This document shows positions 24,392 to 33,221 of a DNA stretch of 39,136 nt, piece by piece. The position numbers and the translations under genes are program-made. The stretch spans positions 1 through 39,136 of the forward strand of contig JBPCOI010000060.1 in assembly GCA_051000395.1 (NCBI GenBank), given 5' to 3'. Each line of letters opens with the position of its first letter. The stretch's first letter is position 1. The DNA is from JBPCOI01 sp051000395 (GTDB lineage Bacteria; Actinomycetota; Actinomycetes; Mycobacteriales; Jatrophihabitantaceae). The notes under the pieces are model-generated. The model was not told the origin of the DNA. It ran no database searches and saw nothing but the letters and a program-made list of their open reading frames with translations.

Positions 24392-25173
24392 TGGCCGAGG
24401 CTGACCTACGCATGCGCCGAGAACTCAGCCCGGTCTGGGAGCGGCTGCGCGGTGGCGTGATCGTCTCCTGCCAGGCGCCCCCAGGTCACCCGATGCGGAG
24501 CCCGTCGGTCATGGCCTGCATTGCCGAGGCGGTCACGGCCTCGGGCGCGGTCGGCGTCCGCATCGACACGCCCGAACACATCCAAGCGGTGCGGCAGGCG
24601 GTCGACGCGATCGTGGTCGGCCTCTGGAAGGACGGTCAGGACGACGTCTACATCACCCCCACGCTCGAACACGCGCAAGCCGTCGCGCTGACCGGTGCGG
24701 ACATCGTGGCGATCGACGGCACCCAACGGCCGCGACCGGACGGGCGCAGGCTCGCCGAGGTCATCGATGCGCTGCACGCGGAGTACGACGTCCTTGTACT
24801 GGCCGACGTCGCCACCGCAGCCGAGGGCATCGCCGCCGTACGCTGCGGTGCCGACGCGGTCGCGACGACCCTCGCCGGCCACACCGACAGGTCGCTCGCC
24901 ATGGACGGCTCCGCGGCCGAGGCCCTGGCCGAGATGTACGCACGACTGGACGTCCCGGTCATCGCGGAGGGCGGCATCGTGCGGCCCGAGCAGGCCTGCG
25001 ACGCCTTGCGCAGCGGCGCCTGGTCGGTGGTAATCGGAAAGGCGATCACCAGCCCAGACTGGATCACCGCCGGATTCGTCGAGGCGACAGCACCGCTGCG
25101 CGCCGCGACGAGGCAGGCGGCGGTGACATGCGACGGGTCGGCCCCGTCGCCACGGCCGCTCATGGGCCCCTGA
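24391..25173 (+). CDS. nanE: N-acetylmannosamine-6-phosphate 2-epimerase
   Basis: The 260-residue TIM-barrel protein shows the NanE pattern: RGGVIVSCQAPPGHPM at the start, GAVGVRIDTPEHI, IVVGLWKDG (lysine near residue 79), VYITPTLEHAQAV, GADIVAIDGTQRPRPDG, LVLADVATAAEG, GADAVATTLAGHT, and VPVIAEGGI (Glu near residue 192). It converts ManNAc-6-phosphate to GlcNAc-6-phosphate. The start ATG overlaps the kinase stop (TGATG at 24389-24393). No sialic acid lyase (NanA) or sialidase is present in the window, so the feed is more likely ManNAc or a ManNAc-containing glycan than sialic acid. Confidence 0.9.
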   Translation: MAEADLRMRRELSPVWERLRGGVIVSCQAPPGHPMRSPSVMACIAEAVTASGAVGVRIDTPEHIQAVRQAVDAIVVGLWKDGQDDVYITPTLEHAQAVALTGADIVAIDGTQRPRPDGRRLAEVIDALHAEYDVLVLADVATAAEGIAAVRCGADAVATTLAGHTDRSLAMDGSAAEALAEMYARLDVPVIAEGGIVRPEQACDALRSGAWSVVIGKAITSPDWITAGFVEATAPLRAATRQAAVTCDGSAPSPRPLMGP

Positions 25174-26153
25174 TGAGGTACGTGGGTCGCAGGCTGGGGT
25201 TCTATCTCCTGACCGCGGTCGTCGCCATCTCGCTGAACTTTCTGCTGCCACGGCTGATGCCGGGCAACCCGGCAGAGATCCTCATCGCCAACTTCAAGGG
25301 CCGGGTCAGCCCTGGGGCCCTCAAGGCGGTGTCCGCGCAGTTCGGCCTCAACCACTCATCCCTCTGGTCGCAATACGTCGAGTACTGGCGCCAGTTGCTG
25401 CACGGCGATCTCGGCACCTCCTTCACCTTCTATCCCTCCTCGGTTGGTTCGGTGATCGGAAATAGCCTGCCCTGGACGCTCTGGCTCATCGGGCTGTCGA
25501 CGGTCATCAGCTTTGTCGTCGGGACGCTGCTCGGCATCCTGGCTGCTTGGCACCGCGGCTCGTGGCTGGACGCCACTTTGCCGATCAGCACGTTCTTCTC
25601 CGCGATTCCGTACTTCTGGTTCGGCCTGGTCGCCGCCTTCGTCTTCAGCGGACTGCTGGGCTGGTTCCCACAAAGCGGGGGCTACAGCGACACCACTTCG
25701 ATCGGCTGGACGTGGAGCTTCGTCTCGAGCGCGACCTACCACGCCTTCTTGCCGGCCCTAACGATCATCATCTCCTCCATCGCCGGTTGGCTGCTCGGCA
25801 TGCGCAACATGATGCTCACTACCATCGATGACGACTACATCATCATGGCCGAGGCCAAGGGGCTGTCCCGGCGGCGGGTGATGTTCGCGTATGCCGCGCG
25901 CAACGCGATCCTGCCAAGCATTGCCGACTTCGCGTTGTCACTCGGCTTCGTCGTCAGCGGCGCGATTCTCACCGAGATCGTCTTCTCCTATCCGGGTATC
26001 GGCTACGCGCTGTACCAGGCCGTGGAGAACGAGGACTACCCCCTCATGCAGGGCCTGTTCCTGGTCATCACGCTCGCTGTTCTGGTAGCGAACCTGGCCG
26101 CCGACCTGTGTTACGGGGCACTCGACCCGCGTACCCGGCAGGGGGGCAGCTGA
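25173..26153 (+). CDS. Opp/Dpp-type ABC transporter permease (DppB-like)
   Basis: The 326-residue membrane protein has the DppB start YVGRRLGFYLLTAVVAISLNFLLPRLMPGNP, about six helices, and the cytoplasmic coupling loop YIIMAEAKGLSRRRVMFAYAARNAILP near residue 225. The FGLNHSSLWSQYVEYWRQLLHGDLGTSF segment is typical of the family. It forms the channel with the next gene product. Its ATG overlaps the nanE stop by one base, and its own stop overlaps the next start in the same way. Related permeases also carry oligosaccharides, which suits this locus. Confidence 0.92.
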   Translation: MRYVGRRLGFYLLTAVVAISLNFLLPRLMPGNPAEILIANFKGRVSPGALKAVSAQFGLNHSSLWSQYVEYWRQLLHGDLGTSFTFYPSSVGSVIGNSLPWTLWLIGLSTVISFVVGTLLGILAAWHRGSWLDATLPISTFFSAIPYFWFGLVAAFVFSGLLGWFPQSGGYSDTTSIGWTWSFVSSATYHAFLPALTIIISSIAGWLLGMRNMMLTTIDDDYIIMAEAKGLSRRRVMFAYAARNAILPSIADFALSLGFVVSGAILTEIVFSYPGIGYALYQAVENEDYPLMQGLFLVITLAVLVANLAADLCYGALDPRTRQGGS

Positions 26154-27184
26154 TGACAGTTCCGTCCATCGTCACCGCAGAGATCAGCTCGAGCGCGGAC
26201 ACGCCTGCCGACACGTGGTCCGTGCCGCGTGCCCGCTGGTTGATCGGACTGAGATCACCCAAGATCGTCCTGGGACTGGGGATCGTCGCGTTCTTCATCT
26301 GCGTCGCCATCTTCGGCCCGATGATCGATCGGACCGATCCGTCGGCGCTGAGCGCAGCGCTGCTGCAACCTCCGTCGGCATCGCATTGGCTCGGGACCAC
26401 CCAGACCGGGCAGGACATCCTTGCCCAGTTGATCACCAGTGCGCGCGTCTCGCTGTTCGTTGGCTTCGTCGCCGGTGCGATTGCGACTGTCCTCTCGCTG
26501 TTCATAGGTGTGCTGGGCGGTTACCTGGGCGGCATCGCCGACGAACTGCTGTCGGTGGTGTCGAACATCTTCTTGGTAATTCCCGCGCTGCCCCTGGTCA
26601 TCGTCCTCGCCGCATATATCCCTGGCCGGGGAGCACTGAGCGTCACCATCGTCATCAGCGTCACCGGCTGGGCCTGGGGCGCGCGCGTGCTGCGCGCCCA
26701 GACGCTGTCGATACGCAGGCGCGACTACGTCCAAGCTGCTCGTGTCGCCGGAGAGGGCACGCTGCGGATCATCGTTCGGGAGATCATGCCGAACGAGCTT
26801 GCGATCATCGCGGCCAACTTTCTGTTCACCGTCATCTTCGCGATCCTCACCGAGGCGGGCCTGGCCTTCCTCGGTCTCGCCAACGTCTCCAACTGGAGCT
26901 GGGGCACGATGCTGTACTGGGCCGAGAACGACTCAGCACTACAGCTGGGCGCGTGGTGGTGGTTCGCGCCACCGGGCCTGTGCATCGCGCTGGTCGGCAC
27001 CGGCCTCGCATTGATCAACTTCGGTATCGACGAATTCGTCAACCCGAGGCTGCGTACCGCTGGGATCGGGACCGCCGAAGCTGCCCGTCGCCGGAACCGG
27101 CGGCGCGGGTGGCGCCTTGGCCGGCCCGCGCTGGCCAACGGCGCCGCGACCCGCTCGGCGCGTAGAGACCGAGCGCGACGATGA
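26153..27184 (+). CDS. Opp/Dpp-type ABC transporter permease (DppC-like)
   Basis: The 343-residue product has an N-terminal cytoplasmic segment, a first helix (IVLGLGIVAFFICVAIFGPM) and HWLGTTQTGQDILAQLITSARVSLFVGF, which is diagnostic for DppC/OppC. It then has GGIADELLSVVSNIFLVIPALPLVIVLA and the coupling loop RRRDYVQAARVAGEGTLRIIVREIMPN near residue 205. It pairs with the DppB-like subunit. The basic C-terminal tail is Arg-rich. It overlaps its neighbours (TGATG at the start, ATGA at the end), so subunits are made in a coupled way. Confidence 0.92.
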   Translation: MTVPSIVTAEISSSADTPADTWSVPRARWLIGLRSPKIVLGLGIVAFFICVAIFGPMIDRTDPSALSAALLQPPSASHWLGTTQTGQDILAQLITSARVSLFVGFVAGAIATVLSLFIGVLGGYLGGIADELLSVVSNIFLVIPALPLVIVLAAYIPGRGALSVTIVISVTGWAWGARVLRAQTLSIRRRDYVQAARVAGEGTLRIIVREIMPNELAIIAANFLFTVIFAILTEAGLAFLGLANVSNWSWGTMLYWAENDSALQLGAWWWFAPPGLCIALVGTGLALINFGIDEFVNPRLRTAGIGTAEAARRRNRRRGWRLGRPALANGAATRSARRDRARR

Positions 27185-28275
27185 ACCAGCGACTCGCCAA
27201 GCCCGACGCCCCAGCGCTGCCCGGCGGTGTCGCGGATCCCGTGCTGGAGATCCGCGACCTGGCCGTCGATTACGGCAGCGGCTCGCGGGCGCTGCATGCC
27301 GTCGCCGATGTCAGCTTCGACCTGGGGCGCGGTGAGCTGCTCGGCATCGCCGGAGAGTCGGGATCGGGAAAGTCCACTCTCGCGTACGCGATCACCCGGC
27401 TGCTGCGACCACCTGGGCAGATCATGCGGGGCCAGGCTCGGTACCGGCCGCGCACGGGTTCTGGGATCGACGTGCTCGCGCTGTCCGATGACGAGTTGCG
27501 CCGCTTCCGCTGGGCCGAGCTGGCGATCGTGTTCCAGTCTGCGATGAACGCGCTCAACCCTGTGCTGTCGGTGCACGCCCAGCTCGATGATGTGCTGCGC
27601 GCTCACCGTCGGCAGCTGACACGGGCGCAGCGTCGAGCGCGAATCCTGGAGCTGCTCCGGTTGGTGGGCATCCCGGGCGACCGAACGCGCGCCTACCCAC
27701 ACGAGCTGTCCGGCGGCATGCGGCAACGCGTGGTGATCGCCATGGCACTGGCGCTGGACCCCGAAATCGTCATCATGGACGAGCCGACAACCGCCCTCGA
27801 CGTTGTCATCCAGCGTCAGATTCTTTCCGAGATCGCAGCGCTGCGTACGCAGTTGGGCTTCTCGATCGTCTTCATCACCCACGACCTGTCCCTGCTGATC
27901 GAGGTGGCGGATCGGATTGCGGTGATGTACGCCGGGCGCCTTGTCGAACTGGCTGCTGCTGACGCCCTCTACCGCTCGCCCCGCCACCCTTACGGATACG
28001 GGCTGCTCAACTCGTTCCCGCCGCTGCACGGCCCGCAGCATCGGCTGTCCGGTATTCCCGGCGCACCGCCGGACCTGCGTGCGGTGCCGAGCGGCTGCGC
28101 ATTTCGCACCCGGTGCGGCTGGGCGCACGACCGGTGCGTGGTGGCGGTGCCCACCCTGCAGCCCTCGCCCCTCGACGCGGCGCAGGCGGAACACCAGGTG
28201 GCTTGCCACCTCTACGACGAGGGCGCCCGGATGCCCAGTTCGCTGGAGCTCGACCGGGCGGCACGCGGTGACTGA
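27181..28275 (+). CDS. Opp/Dpp-type ABC transporter ATPase (DppD-like)
   Basis: The 364-residue ATPase has Walker A IAGESGSGKSTLAYAI near residue 57, Q-loop IVFQSAMNALNPVL, signature YPHELSGGMRQRVVIAMAL near 175, Walker B EIVIMDEPTTALDVV near 198, and H-loop FITHDLSLL. The C-terminal oligo_HPY region carries cysteines in GCAFRTRCGWAHDRC and a later VACHLY. This is the usual DppD form. It powers uptake together with the DppF-like subunit. The start overlaps the permease stop by four bases (ATGA). Confidence 0.92.
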   Translation: MNQRLAKPDAPALPGGVADPVLEIRDLAVDYGSGSRALHAVADVSFDLGRGELLGIAGESGSGKSTLAYAITRLLRPPGQIMRGQARYRPRTGSGIDVLALSDDELRRFRWAELAIVFQSAMNALNPVLSVHAQLDDVLRAHRRQLTRAQRRARILELLRLVGIPGDRTRAYPHELSGGMRQRVVIAMALALDPEIVIMDEPTTALDVVIQRQILSEIAALRTQLGFSIVFITHDLSLLIEVADRIAVMYAGRLVELAAADALYRSPRHPYGYGLLNSFPPLHGPQHRLSGIPGAPPDLRAVPSGCAFRTRCGWAHDRCVVAVPTLQPSPLDAAQAEHQVACHLYDEGARMPSSLELDRAARGD

Positions 28276-29311
28276 GATGGGTAGCGCCGAACCGGTCATG
28301 GAAGCCATCGGGTTGACCAAGCACTTCCGGGTCTATCAGCGACGCCGTTTCGGAATGCCGATGCCCGGCGCAGCGCACGCCGTCGACGACGTTTCCCTCG
28401 CCTTGTACGCCGGGCAGATCACCGCGCTCGTCGGCGAGTCCGGGTCGGGGAAGTCCACGATCACCCGATTGCTCGCCCGGCTGTACGCACCTACCGCAGG
28501 GGTGATCAAGCTCGGTGGCACCGAGGTGAGACGCACGCGTGGGAAGCGGTCGTGGCGCCGCTACACCGGGCAGGTGCAGCTCATCCTGCAGGACCCGTTC
28601 TCCTCGCTCAACCCGGTCCACACCGTGCAGTACCACCTGGGACGTCCGCTTCGGCTGCACGGGCACGCGAAGAGTCGCGGCGAGACCCGAGACCAGGTGA
28701 GATCGTTGCTCGCCGAAGTCAGTCTGAGCCCGCCCGATCAGTTCGTCGAAAAGTTCCCGCACGAGCTGTCGGGCGGCCAGCGGCAGCGCGTGGCGATCGC
28801 CCGCTCACTTGCGGCCCAGCCGTCAGTGCTCCTCGCCGACGAGCCGGTCTCCATGCTCGATGTCTCCATCCGGCTCGACCTCCTCAACGTGCTGGCGATG
28901 CTCGCAGCTCGCCGGCACCTGGCGATCCTCTACGTGACGCATGACATCGCCTCAGCGCGCTACCTCGCGCAGACGATCCTGGTGATGTACGCCGGCCAGC
29001 TGATCGAGGGTGGTCCGTCCGAAGCAGTCACCCAGCAGCCGGCGCACCCATACGCACAACTGCTGCTGTCCGCCGCACCCGACCCAGAACGCCTGGGGGC
29101 GGCGAACGATCTGCCCACCAAGGGCGAGCCACCGAGTCTCGTCGCCCCCCCGGCCGGCTGCCGCTTCCATCCGCGGTGTCCGATGGCAATGGACGTCTGC
29201 CGAAGCTCGGCCCCGCCGCGCACCGTGCTGTCACCTGGACACTGGGTGCACTGCTGGCTTCACGAACCGCAGGCCCGGCGGGTCACGCCGAGCGCCGCAG
29301 CCGGCAGGTGA
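28268..29311 (+). CDS. Opp/Dpp-type ABC transporter ATPase (DppF-like)
   Basis: The product (about 347 residues) has VMEAIGLTKHFRVYQ, Walker A LVGESGSGKSTITRLLARLY, Q-loop LILQDPFSSLNPVHTV, signature FPHELSGGQRQRVAIARSL, Walker B VLLADEPVSMLDVS and H-loop YVTHDIASARYL. The C-terminus has the Cys-containing segment GCRFHPRCPMAMDVC. GTG 28268 (overlapping the previous gene by eight bases) or ATG 28277 are both possible starts; an open frame extends further upstream inside the previous gene and is not used. Its stop overlaps the next gene's GTG (GTGA). Confidence 0.9.
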   Translation: MTEMGSAEPVMEAIGLTKHFRVYQRRRFGMPMPGAAHAVDDVSLALYAGQITALVGESGSGKSTITRLLARLYAPTAGVIKLGGTEVRRTRGKRSWRRYTGQVQLILQDPFSSLNPVHTVQYHLGRPLRLHGHAKSRGETRDQVRSLLAEVSLSPPDQFVEKFPHELSGGQRQRVAIARSLAAQPSVLLADEPVSMLDVSIRLDLLNVLAMLAARRHLAILYVTHDIASARYLAQTILVMYAGQLIEGGPSEAVTQQPAHPYAQLLLSAAPDPERLGAANDLPTKGEPPSLVAPPAGCRFHPRCPMAMDVCRSSAPPRTVLSPGHWVHCWLHEPQARRVTPSAAAGR

Positions 29312-30345
29312 GCCGCGCGACGGCAACTGGGGGCGCCATGATGGCGGCCGAGATTGCCGAGCAACCCGCCGTCTGGCAACGCGTGCTCGCGGAGGGGCAA
29401 CCGCAGATCGCCGCGGTCGCGGCGCGTCTGGTCGAGCGGGCACCGCGGTTCGTGCTGTTCGCCGCGCGGGGCAGTAGCGACCACGCGGCCCTCTACGGTA
29501 AGTACCTCATCGAGATCACTCATAACCTGCCGGCCGGACTGGTCTCGCCGTCGACCGTGACCATCTATGGGTCCCGTCCCGACCTGCGTGACGTGCTCAT
29601 GATTGCGATCAGCCAGTCCGGCAGTTCGCCGGACCTGGTCCGCACGATCGAGGTGGCGCGCGCACAGGGTGCGACCACCTTGTCGATCACCAACGATGTG
29701 GACTCTCCGCTAGCGCAAGTCGCCGAACTGCATCTGGAACTGCTGGCCGGGCAGGAGAGATCCGTGGCGGCGACGAAGTCCTATACCGCGCAACTGCTCG
29801 TCCTCTACCTGTTGCTGGAACGGCTCAAGGACCGGAACGGTCTGGCCGCGACGGATCTACCGTCCCTCGGTCGGAGCCTGCTGGCGCGAGAAGGGGAGTT
29901 GGAGCAGGCGGCGGCCCGCTACGAGTCCACCCAGCGAATGGTCATCACGTCGCGGGGGTACTCCTACGCGACCGCGATGGAGGCAGCGCTCAAGCTGATG
30001 GAGACGTCCTATCTCGGCGCACAGGCATTTTCCGGCGCGGACCTGCTTCACGGGCCGCTGGCCATGATCGACGCACAGCTGCCGCTGATCGTGATACTGC
30101 CGGCCGGGCCCGCCGGCCGCGCCTTGCGCGAGCCGCTTTCGGTGCTTGCCCGGCAGGGCGCGTCGATCTTCTGTATCGGAAACCAACCCCGGTTGACCGG
30201 GTTCTCGCTGCCGAACGTGGCCGACGAGCTGGAACCCATCCTCCAAGCGCTGCCAGTCCAGCTTCTCGCGCTGCACCTCGCGATCCTCCGCGGCGAGAAC
30301 CCGGACGCCCCCCGGGGACTCACCAAGGTGACGAGAACGCTATGA
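29308..30345 (+). CDS. SIS-domain glucosamine-6-phosphate deaminase (NagB-II/GlmS isomerase-like)
   Basis: The 345-residue protein has two SIS domains and no glutaminase domain. It starts with EIAEQPAVWQRVL and shows FAARGSSDHAALYGKYL, ISQSGSSPDLVRTIEVAR (phosphosugar loop) and AATKSYTAQL. Compared with the GlmS isomerase half, catalytic Lys and Glu are kept in ALKLMETSYL, His in ADLLHGPLA, and the C-terminal Lys in APRGLTKVTRTL. It would convert glucosamine-6-phosphate to fructose-6-phosphate and ammonia, replacing the unrelated NagB. GTG 29308 was chosen for its GTGA overlap; ATG 29338 is an alternative with a G-rich stretch before it. Confidence 0.85.
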   Translation: MSRATATGGAMMAAEIAEQPAVWQRVLAEGQPQIAAVAARLVERAPRFVLFAARGSSDHAALYGKYLIEITHNLPAGLVSPSTVTIYGSRPDLRDVLMIAISQSGSSPDLVRTIEVARAQGATTLSITNDVDSPLAQVAELHLELLAGQERSVAATKSYTAQLLVLYLLLERLKDRNGLAATDLPSLGRSLLAREGELEQAAARYESTQRMVITSRGYSYATAMEAALKLMETSYLGAQAFSGADLLHGPLAMIDAQLPLIVILPAGPAGRALREPLSVLARQGASIFCIGNQPRLTGFSLPNVADELEPILQALPVQLLALHLAILRGENPDAPRGLTKVTRTL

Positions 30346-31526
30346 CGCAACCGCAGACGACCGGCAAAGCGGTAACGCTCATCGCGGCCGGCACCATCGT
30401 CATCCCCGAGCGGCCGGTCGGCCCCGGCTGGGTGGCGGTGCGCGGCGACCGAATCCACGCGGTCGGGTCCGGAAGGCCCAGCCGACGGCCCGATGTCGAC
30501 CTGGGATCGGCCATCATCGTCCCCGGCTTCGTCGACATGCATGTGCACGGCGGCGGAGGTGCGTCGTACTCCGCTTCGTCGCCGGCCGAGATCGCCCGCG
30601 CCGCCGCGTTCCACCGTTCCCACGGCACCACCACCAGCGTGGCGAGCCTGGTTACCGATCGTCCAGCGCAGCTGCGCAACAGCGTTGGCCTGCTCGTCGA
30701 ACTCGTTGCGGACGGCATCTTCGCCGGTATCCACCTTGAAGGACCATGGCTCAACCGCGCCCACGCCGGAGCGCATGACCCGACGCTGCTGCGTGCCCCC
30801 GACCTCGACGGGGTCGACGCGCTGCTGCTGGCCGGCCGCGGCGCCATCCGCATGGTCACGATCGCCCCCGAGTTGGACGGCGGCCTGACCGCCGTACATC
30901 GGATTGTCGACGCCGGGGTAGTGGCAGCCGTCGGACACACCGGCGCCAGTCATGAGTGCACCCGCGCGGCCGTTGCCGCTGGCGCCACCGTCGCGACGCA
31001 CCTGTTCAATGCGATGCGGCCGTTTCACCACCGCGCGCCCGGCCCCGCCCTGGCTCTGCTCGACGATCCGCGGGTAACGCTGGAACTGATCGGCGACGGC
31101 AACCATCTCCACCGTGGCTTGTTGCACCGCGTCATCGCCGTCGCCGGCCCCACACGGATAGCGGCCGTGACCGACGCGACGGCCGCAGCGGGTGCCCCGG
31201 ATGGTGTCTATCCACTCGGCCCAATCGAGATCTGCGTTGCGGGGGGACTGGCTACCCGCCGCGAGGACGGCGGGATCGCCGGCAGCACCGCCACGATGGA
31301 CGAGGTCTTCCGCCGGATCGCCGACGTCAGCGGGCTCCCAGCGCCGGAGGCCCTGCGTGCCGCCGTCGAAACGACCGCGACGACACCGGCGCGCGCGCTT
31401 GGCCTCACTGACGTGGGCGCCCTGCGACCTGACTACCGCGCCGACATCGTCGTGCTCGACGCCGCGCACCGACTTCTCGCCGTCATGTCCCGCGGTCGGT
31501 GGGCGGTGCAGCCGGCCACGGTGTGA
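30342..31526 (+). CDS. nagA: N-acetylglucosamine-6-phosphate deacetylase
   Basis: The 394-residue amidohydrolase removes acetate from GlcNAc-6-phosphate to give glucosamine-6-phosphate. Visible motifs are the metal site VPGFVDMHVHGGGG (near residue 68), GIHLEGPWLN with the metal Glu (near 135), AAVGHTGASHE (His near 200), ATHLFNAMRPFHHR (His near 225) and the catalytic Asp in AAVTDATAAAGAPDGVY. The C-terminal strand VGALRPDYRADIVVLDA is standard. It overlaps the deaminase stop (ATGA). It is the last gene of the operon; no hairpin terminator is evident in the 49 bases before the convergent toxin remnant. Confidence 0.93.
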   Translation: MTQPQTTGKAVTLIAAGTIVIPERPVGPGWVAVRGDRIHAVGSGRPSRRPDVDLGSAIIVPGFVDMHVHGGGGASYSASSPAEIARAAAFHRSHGTTTSVASLVTDRPAQLRNSVGLLVELVADGIFAGIHLEGPWLNRAHAGAHDPTLLRAPDLDGVDALLLAGRGAIRMVTIAPELDGGLTAVHRIVDAGVVAAVGHTGASHECTRAAVAAGATVATHLFNAMRPFHHRAPGPALALLDDPRVTLELIGDGNHLHRGLLHRVIAVAGPTRIAAVTDATAAAGAPDGVYPLGPIEICVAGGLATRREDGGIAGSTATMDEVFRRIADVSGLPAPEALRAAVETTATTPARALGLTDVGALRPDYRADIVVLDAAHRLLAVMSRGRWAVQPATV

Positions 31527-31575
31527 TGTACGACGTGCGACTTCGCGGCACTGCGTCCCACGAACATGCGTTGAT

Positions 31576-31871
31576 TTAGGTCGGTCCGGGGCGAGAACGA
31601 TACGCGTCCGAACGGTGCCGCACGGCGAGGATCTTCACGCTTCGCGTGGTCTCGTTCACCGTGTACAACAGCCGCCATTCGCGCATGACATGGGCGGAGT
31701 AGATGCCATCCATTGGCTCGTTGAGTTCCTTGCCGACCCCGTACGGTGTTGTGCTCAGGTCGCCGGCGATGAACTCCACGACCGCGACTGCGACCTGCAG
31801 CGGCAGCGACTCGGAGAGCGCGCGTCGAGCTGTTCAACTTCGACGGCGTACGGCTGTTGTGGTGCACTCAC
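31576..31871 (-). pseudogene. RelE-like toxin, frameshifted
   Basis: On the minus strand a GTG at 31871 overlaps the antitoxin stop (GTGA). It begins SAPQQPYAVEVEQLDA, and in another frame continues LSESLPLQVAVAVVEFIAGD, then LNEPMDGIYSAHVMREWRLL and YTVNETTRSVKILAVRHRSD AYR at the end. This is the core of small RelE/ParE-like mRNA interferases, including the RxYRxxY-like strand and the C-terminal HRxxAYR. One base seems to be missing near 31820, so the full toxin cannot be made by normal reading. Confidence 0.7.
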
Positions 31872-32146
31872 GTCCGGGCGTGTACGAGCGCGCGGATCGC
31901 ATCGATGCCGCGCACCGTGTCGCCTGCCTCTTCCCCCTGGCGCGACTGAACCAGGTCCGCCATGAGTGCGCGATCGGAGAGCACTTCGATGGTTTCGTGC
32001 AATCGGTCCAGTTCCCCGGTTGGCACCACGTCCGCGACGTGTTCGCTATCGACGACGACCGCGACCGTCTGGCCGCTCGCGGCTTGCCGCGCCGCAGCGT
32101 CCCACGTCTGTCCGTCATCACCTGCCCGGACGCTTGCGCTACTCAT
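31868..32146 (-). CDS. Phd/YefM-like antitoxin
   Basis: The 92-residue product contains TVAVVVDSEHVADVVPTGEL followed by DRLHETIEVLSDRALMADLV and ends with a charged tail with GDTVRGIDAIRAL. The strand, acidic loop and LHETIEVLSD helix resemble the second half of Phd/YefM antitoxins, which bind DNA as dimers and cover the toxin. The N-terminal part (GDDGQTWDAAARQA) is not a clear Phd start and may be divergent. It overlaps the toxin remnant by four bases, the usual coupling. With the toxin gene broken, it is an orphan antitoxin. Confidence 0.6.
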   Translation of the reverse strand: MSSASVRAGDDGQTWDAAARQAASGQTVAVVVDSEHVADVVPTGELDRLHETIEVLSDRALMADLVQSRQGEEAGDTVRGIDAIRALVHART

Positions 32147-32291
32147 CTGTTCAGTCTGCCGCGTGCAGCCATGATCGGCTACCGATCCGAACGGTCAGTC
32201 TCGGGGAGTCCGCTCGCTAACATCTCGCTAAACAGACGACTCGATCTTGGAAAGCATCACACCGCTCTCGGAGGACCGCGGGCCGAACGAT

Positions 32292-33071
32292 CTACCCGCA
32301 AACCGGCCGAAAGGCCTCGGGCAGACCACCTCGGACGGGCGGCTGGCCGACTTTGAACCCAGTGAACCCGTCCATCGCCACGACTTCGATCCCGTCGCGG
32401 AACTCGACCGACTGTGCGTCGAGGCAGGTATTGAACACCGCCTTGGAGCGGCCCTGCCCCGTGTCCAACAGGCGTGCGGGGCCACTCTGGTCGCGCACGG
32501 GCGTGAGGTCGATGATGACGGTGGCGTACTTGTCGCCGTGGCCGGTGTGGCGCCACGCGTGCTCATCGACCCCGATCACCCGAACGCGGTCAAGCCTGTG
32601 GGGATCCCCGATGAGCACGCGCTTGCCTTCGGCCAGCATGGCATTGTTGGCGGTGTCCCACGAGACCGCGAGGGTTTCGGCGACACGAGCCACCGACAGG
32701 TGCTGGCACACGATCGTTTCCGGCGCCCAGCGCAACGCACGGCGTGAGAGCTTCTCCCGCGACTCGACGGCCCGGCTGGTGTCCTGACGCCACACCCGGC
32801 AGCAGCCGGCGCAGCGGAAGCGGGTGATCGTGAGCAGCAGCGTCGTCGGTCGATGCCCGAACGGCTCGTGCGCCAGCCGTCTGGTCACCGTGTCCCGCGG
32901 CACACCCTCACCTCGGCAGCGACGACACCACCGGTCGAACTCGCCCGGCTCGGCCCGACAGGCCAGCACGGCACGATCGGGCTCGAGCCGTTGACCGACC
33001 ACCTCCAACCCGAGCTCGTCGAGGCGGCAGAACGCGCCGAGATCAGGGCGCACGAAGGTAGCGTCAAGCAC
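32292..33071 (-). pseudogene. ISL3-family transposase, C-terminus missing
   Basis: The frame has an N-terminal zinc-finger-like region (RAEPGEFDRWCRRCRGEG and RFRCAGCCRVWRQDTSR), an HTH (ARVAETLAVSWDTANNAML) and the first catalytic strand VIGVDEHAWR, then GRSKAVFNTCL and VVAMDGFTGFK. This is the plan of ISL3 transposases, normally over 400 residues. After MDGFTGFK the similarity stops and the frame ends 19 residues later, so the second half and right terminus are gone. It lies downstream of the amidase gene on the same strand. Confidence 0.8.
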
Positions 33072-33158
33072 GTCGAGGTCTTTCGGATGGGCGGCGTCAG
33101 AACCCCCATCATCGGAAGACCTCGACCCTCACCCGGCACCGACGCGCCGAGCACTACA

Positions 33159-33176
33159 CCGCAATCCGGAAGAGCC
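33159..33176 (-). mobile_element. Left terminal repeat of the truncated ISL3 element
   Basis: On the minus strand the sequence GGCTCTTCCGGATTGCGG starts at 33176, about 105 bases before the transposase start. GGCTCTTC is the typical outer part of ISL3-family terminal repeats and also begins the ISL3 end at 39010. No matching right end is found near 32290, in line with truncation. Confidence 0.6.
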
Positions 33177-33221
33177 GCGAAAGTCGACGGCCAGAGTCTG
33201 AGCACGACGAAACGCTGCGTA

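Noticed and set aside
26725..28320. Long minus-strand open frame (531 codons) opposite the DppC/DppD-like genes
   Set aside because: Antisense shadow; the plus strand carries full ABC ATPase motifs and the overlapping operon structure.
22653..31526. Interpretation as a sialic acid (Nan) operon
   Set aside because: NanE and a NanK-like kinase are present but no N-acetylneuraminate lyase, sialidase or sialic acid transporter signature occurs in the window.
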